Assembly: GCA_002506745.1 (NCBI GenBank)
Contig: DAYE01000008.1
Coordinates: forward strand, 1-6,684
DNA: 6,684 nucleotides
Direction: 5' to 3'
Source: Euryarchaeota archaeon UBA33
Lineage (GTDB): Archaea; Thermoplasmatota; E2; DHVEG-1
The stretch's first letter is position 1. Each line of letters opens with the position of its first letter. A program made the position numbers and the translations under genes. A model generated the notes under the pieces. That model did not search any database, was not told the DNA's origin, and saw nothing but the letters and a program-made list of their open reading frames with translations. Shown here in pieces: positions 4,084-6,684 of the stretch.

Positions 4084-6684
4084 GGGGGAGCACCTCCTGT
4101 ACACTTGTCCTGATTTCTCCTTTCGGTCCAACGGAATCGGGGTCGATATTACCGATCATCTCAGAAATACCGGAATCATGCATAGTGACCCCATAGAGAT
4201 AGTTCGCCTCCTTGAGCGCTATCTTCCGGAGAGAGACACTAATGAACTGGGAATGTTCCGCTCGATTCTTAATCATGCGTGAGACAATCTCCGCATTCAC
4301 ACCATCAAGGAACATGTCTATCTCATCAAGTACGTAGAACGGGCTTGGGTCGTACTGCTGAATCGAAAAAATGAATCCAAGCGAGGCAATACTTTTCTCG
4401 CCACCAGAAAGCGCGGCGAGCCGTAAGACTTTCTTCCCATGAGGCCGGGCTTTAATAGTAAGACCTCCTTCGAAGACGCTCTCCTCATTCTCCAATAAGA
4501 GCTCTGCTTCACCACCCTCAGATAACTGCGCATAGATCTCCTTGAAGTTCTTGTTAATCTCATCATAGATCTCAAAGAAACGCTCTTTTTTCTTACTGGT
4601 GATCTCACCAACGAGTTTTACAAGGTTCTTCTTCTGAGTATTGAGATGATCGACATCCTCGTCAAATTTCTTTTTCCGCTCCATCTGATGCTCGTACTCC
4701 TCAAGAGCACGCATGTTGACCGGTTCAAGTCCTTGCATGGTCTGTTCGATAGAGAGAATCGTTTCTTTCATAGACTCAATGGTCGGGAGTTTTGTGAGTT
4801 TCATCTCCACATGATACAATGCGATCTCCTGATCAAGTTCCCTTAAGGAGTCATCCAGGGTTGGTAAACGGTATTTCGCACGCGTGATCAAATCAAGATA
4901 GGATTCCGTCTTCGTACTCAGGGATTCCAACTCGTTTTCAATCCCAACGGTTTTCTTATAGAGCGTATCGCGCTCCACTGCCAGCTCCTTGGTCTTACCA
5001 CTCATTGTTTCCTCGACGGTCATGAGCGCTTTGAACTCATTTTGACTGACCCCTCGAGTCTCTTTGAGATCTTGAACGGTGTGTTTCAAGGTCTCGACAT
5101 TTACGTCAATCGTTCTGATTTTCTCGTTAAGCTCTGTTTTTCGTTCATTCAACAACTCAATCTTCTTCTCAATGGTCTCCTGTTCGCTATGGAGTTTTAA
5201 TGTGCTTTCTTGGAGTTCTGAGACTGTTTTCTCAAGACCCCGGACTGCCTGAGCAACCTCCTTTTTCGTGCTTTTCAGGAGGTGTTTTCCTTTTTCTTCC
5301 TTTAAAACATCTAATTCTTTAAGTCGTTTTTCACATTCGTTCAATGATGTAATAATTTTTTCAGCCTCTGCGATGACAGACTCCCTTTCTTTGAATTTTC
5401 CATCCAGGTCTTTTGTTAGGATGTCAAGCTTCCCGTGGAACTCTTTCTTCCGGATTTCCAGATCTTTGGTTTGTAGCCCTGCATCAGTTTCGCCTTTGAG
5501 TGTCCTGAATACGTTCTCCAGTTCCCCTATGCCTTTTTTCAACTGTGCGAGTTCCTCAGATAACTGGTCTTGCTGTTGGATTGTGGCGTTTAACTTCCGG
5601 GTAATCTCATCAAGGGTTTGTTGATCAGCATTGCCAAAGGAAAGACGTTCACTAGGCTGACTGCCTCCGATCATCGCACCACTCGCTTCAATCAGACCTC
5701 CTTTCAGGTCTACAAGTCGTACGCCACCCATTAACCGTCGTGCGTCAGACAAGGTATTCACAATCACCGTGTCTCCAAACACATACCAAAACGCACCTCG
5801 GTATTCCTGATTAAAGTTCACCAGGTCAATGGCGAACCCAAGGGAGCTTTCATCTCGTACGGTCATGAGGGACTGTGCGCGAGGCTTCCCGATAATCATC
5901 TTGTTTATCGGTAAAAACGTTGCTCGTCCTAACTTCTTTTTTTGTAAGTATCCGATTGCCTCGGCCGCTGCAGCATCGTTTTCGACGACGACAGCTTGCA
6001 TTCGTGGTCCTGCAGCAATCTCTAATGGGAGTTTGTATTTCTCATCAACATGTGCTAACTCCGCGATCGTCCCTCGAATACCTTTGATTTCCCCGGTGTT
6101 GCGTGCAGCAAGAAGGGATTCCACCGCGGAATTGTACTTCGCTCCGACGGATTGTGCCGCATCACGCTCTGCCTGTAGTTTCGATTGTTCCCGTTGGAGC
6201 TTCAGAATCGCTTTTTCAAGATCAGCAAGTTGTTCTGTTATCTCTGATTCCCGTTTTTTCTTCTCAAAGATCTGTTTTTCTGATTCCTTTACTTTTTTAC
6301 TACCTTCTTGTTTTCCCTTCTGCAGTTCACCGACCTGCCAGTCCATATCCTTCAGCTCAAACTCATAGGTGGATTTTGTTTCTTGCAGCTCAGCGACCTG
6401 TAGGTCTATTGCATCTTGTTTTTCTTTTAACCGATCGCGTGTCAGTGCATAGTCATGTTTTTCGTTTTGTTTGTTATTGTATTCCTCCCGCATTTTGACA
6501 AGTTCTCGTGTGATATCCATTGAAGTATCGTCGGATTGCGCGATTTCTTCGCGTAATTTCCCTAGTTCCTCCTCTTTCGTTTTGAGTGTTGTCTCGATGT
6601 CTTTGATTTTTTGGGTACACTCCTCTTTTTGTTTTGTGTATTCGTCTAGTTCCTTTATGATTTCATCAAGTGAGAGTTCTAGTT
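4070..6684 (-). CDS. smc: Chromosome segregation protein SMC, N-terminal part cut by the window
   Basis: SMC is the ATPase of prokaryotic condensin; dimers with ScpA and ScpB entrap and loop chromosomal DNA. The frame stays open to the right edge, with 870 residues visible, so the ATG at 6520 is internal. Counting from the edge, residues 1-197 are coiled coil. About 198-339 form the hinge (GIRGTIAELAHV, RLVDLKGGLIEASGAMIGG). About 340-690 are the returning coiled coil with the conserved PVNMRALEEYE near 653-664, and the C-terminal head follows. The head has the ABC signature LSGGEKS (758-764), Walker B FYVLDEID (782-789), D-loop FLDGVNAE and the switch motif SLRK near 817-820. The Walker A head and part of the first arm, probably 300-350 residues, lie outside. 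Phe in DMFLDG replaces the Ala of the bacterial DAALD form; this and SLRK are archaeal in style. The stop overlaps scpA by 14 bases, giving smc-scpA-scpB order. Confidence 0.96.
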   Translation of the reverse strand, partial: LELSLDEIIKELDEYTKQKEECTQKIKDIETTLKTKEEELGKLREEIAQSDDTSMDITRELVKMREEYNNKQNEKHDYALTRDRLKEKQDAIDLQVAELQETKSTYEFELKDMDWQVGELQKGKQEGSKKVKESEKQIFEKKKRESEITEQLADLEKAILKLQREQSKLQAERDAAQSVGAKYNSAVESLLAARNTGEIKGIRGTIAELAHVDEKYKLPLEIAAGPRMQAVVVENDAAAAEAIGYLQKKKLGRATFLPINKMIIGKPRAQSLMTVRDESSLGFAIDLVNFNQEYRGAFWYVFGDTVIVNTLSDARRLMGGVRLVDLKGGLIEASGAMIGGSQPSERLSFGNADQQTLDEITRKLNATIQQQDQLSEELAQLKKGIGELENVFRTLKGETDAGLQTKDLEIRKKEFHGKLDILTKDLDGKFKERESVIAEAEKIITSLNECEKRLKELDVLKEEKGKHLLKSTKKEVAQAVRGLEKTVSELQESTLKLHSEQETIEKKIELLNERKTELNEKIRTIDVNVETLKHTVQDLKETRGVSQNEFKALMTVEETMSGKTKELAVERDTLYKKTVGIENELESLSTKTESYLDLITRAKYRLPTLDDSLRELDQEIALYHVEMKLTKLPTIESMKETILSIEQTMQGLEPVNMRALEEYEHQMERKKKFDEDVDHLNTQKKNLVKLVGEITSKKKERFFEIYDEINKNFKEIYAQLSEGGEAELLLENEESVFEGGLTIKARPHGKKVLRLAALSGGEKSIASLGFIFSIQQYDPSPFYVLDEIDMFLDGVNAEIVSRMIKNRAEHSQFISVSLRKIALKEANYLYGVTMHDSGISEMIGNIDPDSVGPKGEIRTSVQEVLPHGAG
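4091..4098 (-). promoter_or_regulatory. Ribosome binding site for scpA, inside the smc coding end
   Basis: AGGAGGTG on the minus strand is a near-perfect match to the 16S rRNA tail and sits seven bases before the ATG at 4083. It decides against the upstream ATG at 4131. It is embedded in the last codons of smc. Confidence 0.75.

Noticed and set aside
4084..4131. Longer scpA starting at 4131
   Set aside because: The additional 16 residues lie wholly within smc, have no ribosome site in position and do not resemble ScpA; the ATG at 4083 has AGGAGGTG seven bases ahead.
5829..6368. Long plus-strand open frame opposite smc, and a similar one at 5268-5624
   Set aside because: Both are Ser- and Phe-rich translations opposite Glu- and Lys-rich coiled coil, a common antisense artefact, with no family resemblance.
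4070..6520. SMC starting at the ATG at 6520 as an 816-residue protein
   Set aside because: The frame continues without a stop to the right edge with coiled-coil sequence, and the Walker A head is absent, so this methionine is internal.

Overview
The window looks archaeal, most likely from a euryarchaeote in the broad sense (Thermoplasmata-like or methanogen-related). Three things point there: an SMC whose Walker B and switch region reads DEIDMFLDGVNAE then SLRK, an ScpA of the archaeal type (DPFD, NPWDIDLV, AWKVLRMQSD), and archaeal-style TATA elements about 45 bases ahead of start codons that carry Shine-Dalgarno sites. Base composition is moderate. The lineage is inferred from sequence style and not proven.

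Layout. Bases 1-1376 hold two plus-strand genes: the C-terminal part of a radical SAM protein of the kind that often carries a B12-binding domain (open at the left edge), and a polytopic membrane protein resembling DUF2085. They overlap by four bases and the second starts with TTG. Everything from 1373 to the right edge is on the minus strand. In transcription order from the right these are smc (open at the right edge, N-terminal ATPase half missing), scpA, scpB, then two membrane proteins that each begin with the same four-cysteine zinc ribbon (232 and 116 residues). The two blocks converge, and their last genes share the palindrome TTAA as overlapping stop codons.

How the genes work together. 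smc-scpA-scpB encode the three parts of the prokaryotic condensin: the SMC ATPase arm, the kleisin ScpA that bridges the heads, and the winged-helix partner ScpB. smc and scpA overlap by 14 bases and scpA and scpB are 13 bases apart, so this is one tightly coupled operon. The zinc-ribbon genes follow after a 109-base gap; each has its own candidate TATA element and ribosome site, so they are probably separate transcription units. Their link to chromosome organisation, if any, is only positional. The two plus-strand genes are coupled by translation; what they do together is not evident.

No tRNA, rRNA, CRISPR array, insertion sequence or phage gene was seen. The only non-coding gaps are 1724-1777 and 2477-2585. 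Most of the window is a conventional chromosomal region. The least described parts are the two zinc-ribbon membrane proteins, whose N-terminal modules are nearly duplicated at the DNA level, and the cysteine- and histidine-rich membrane protein.
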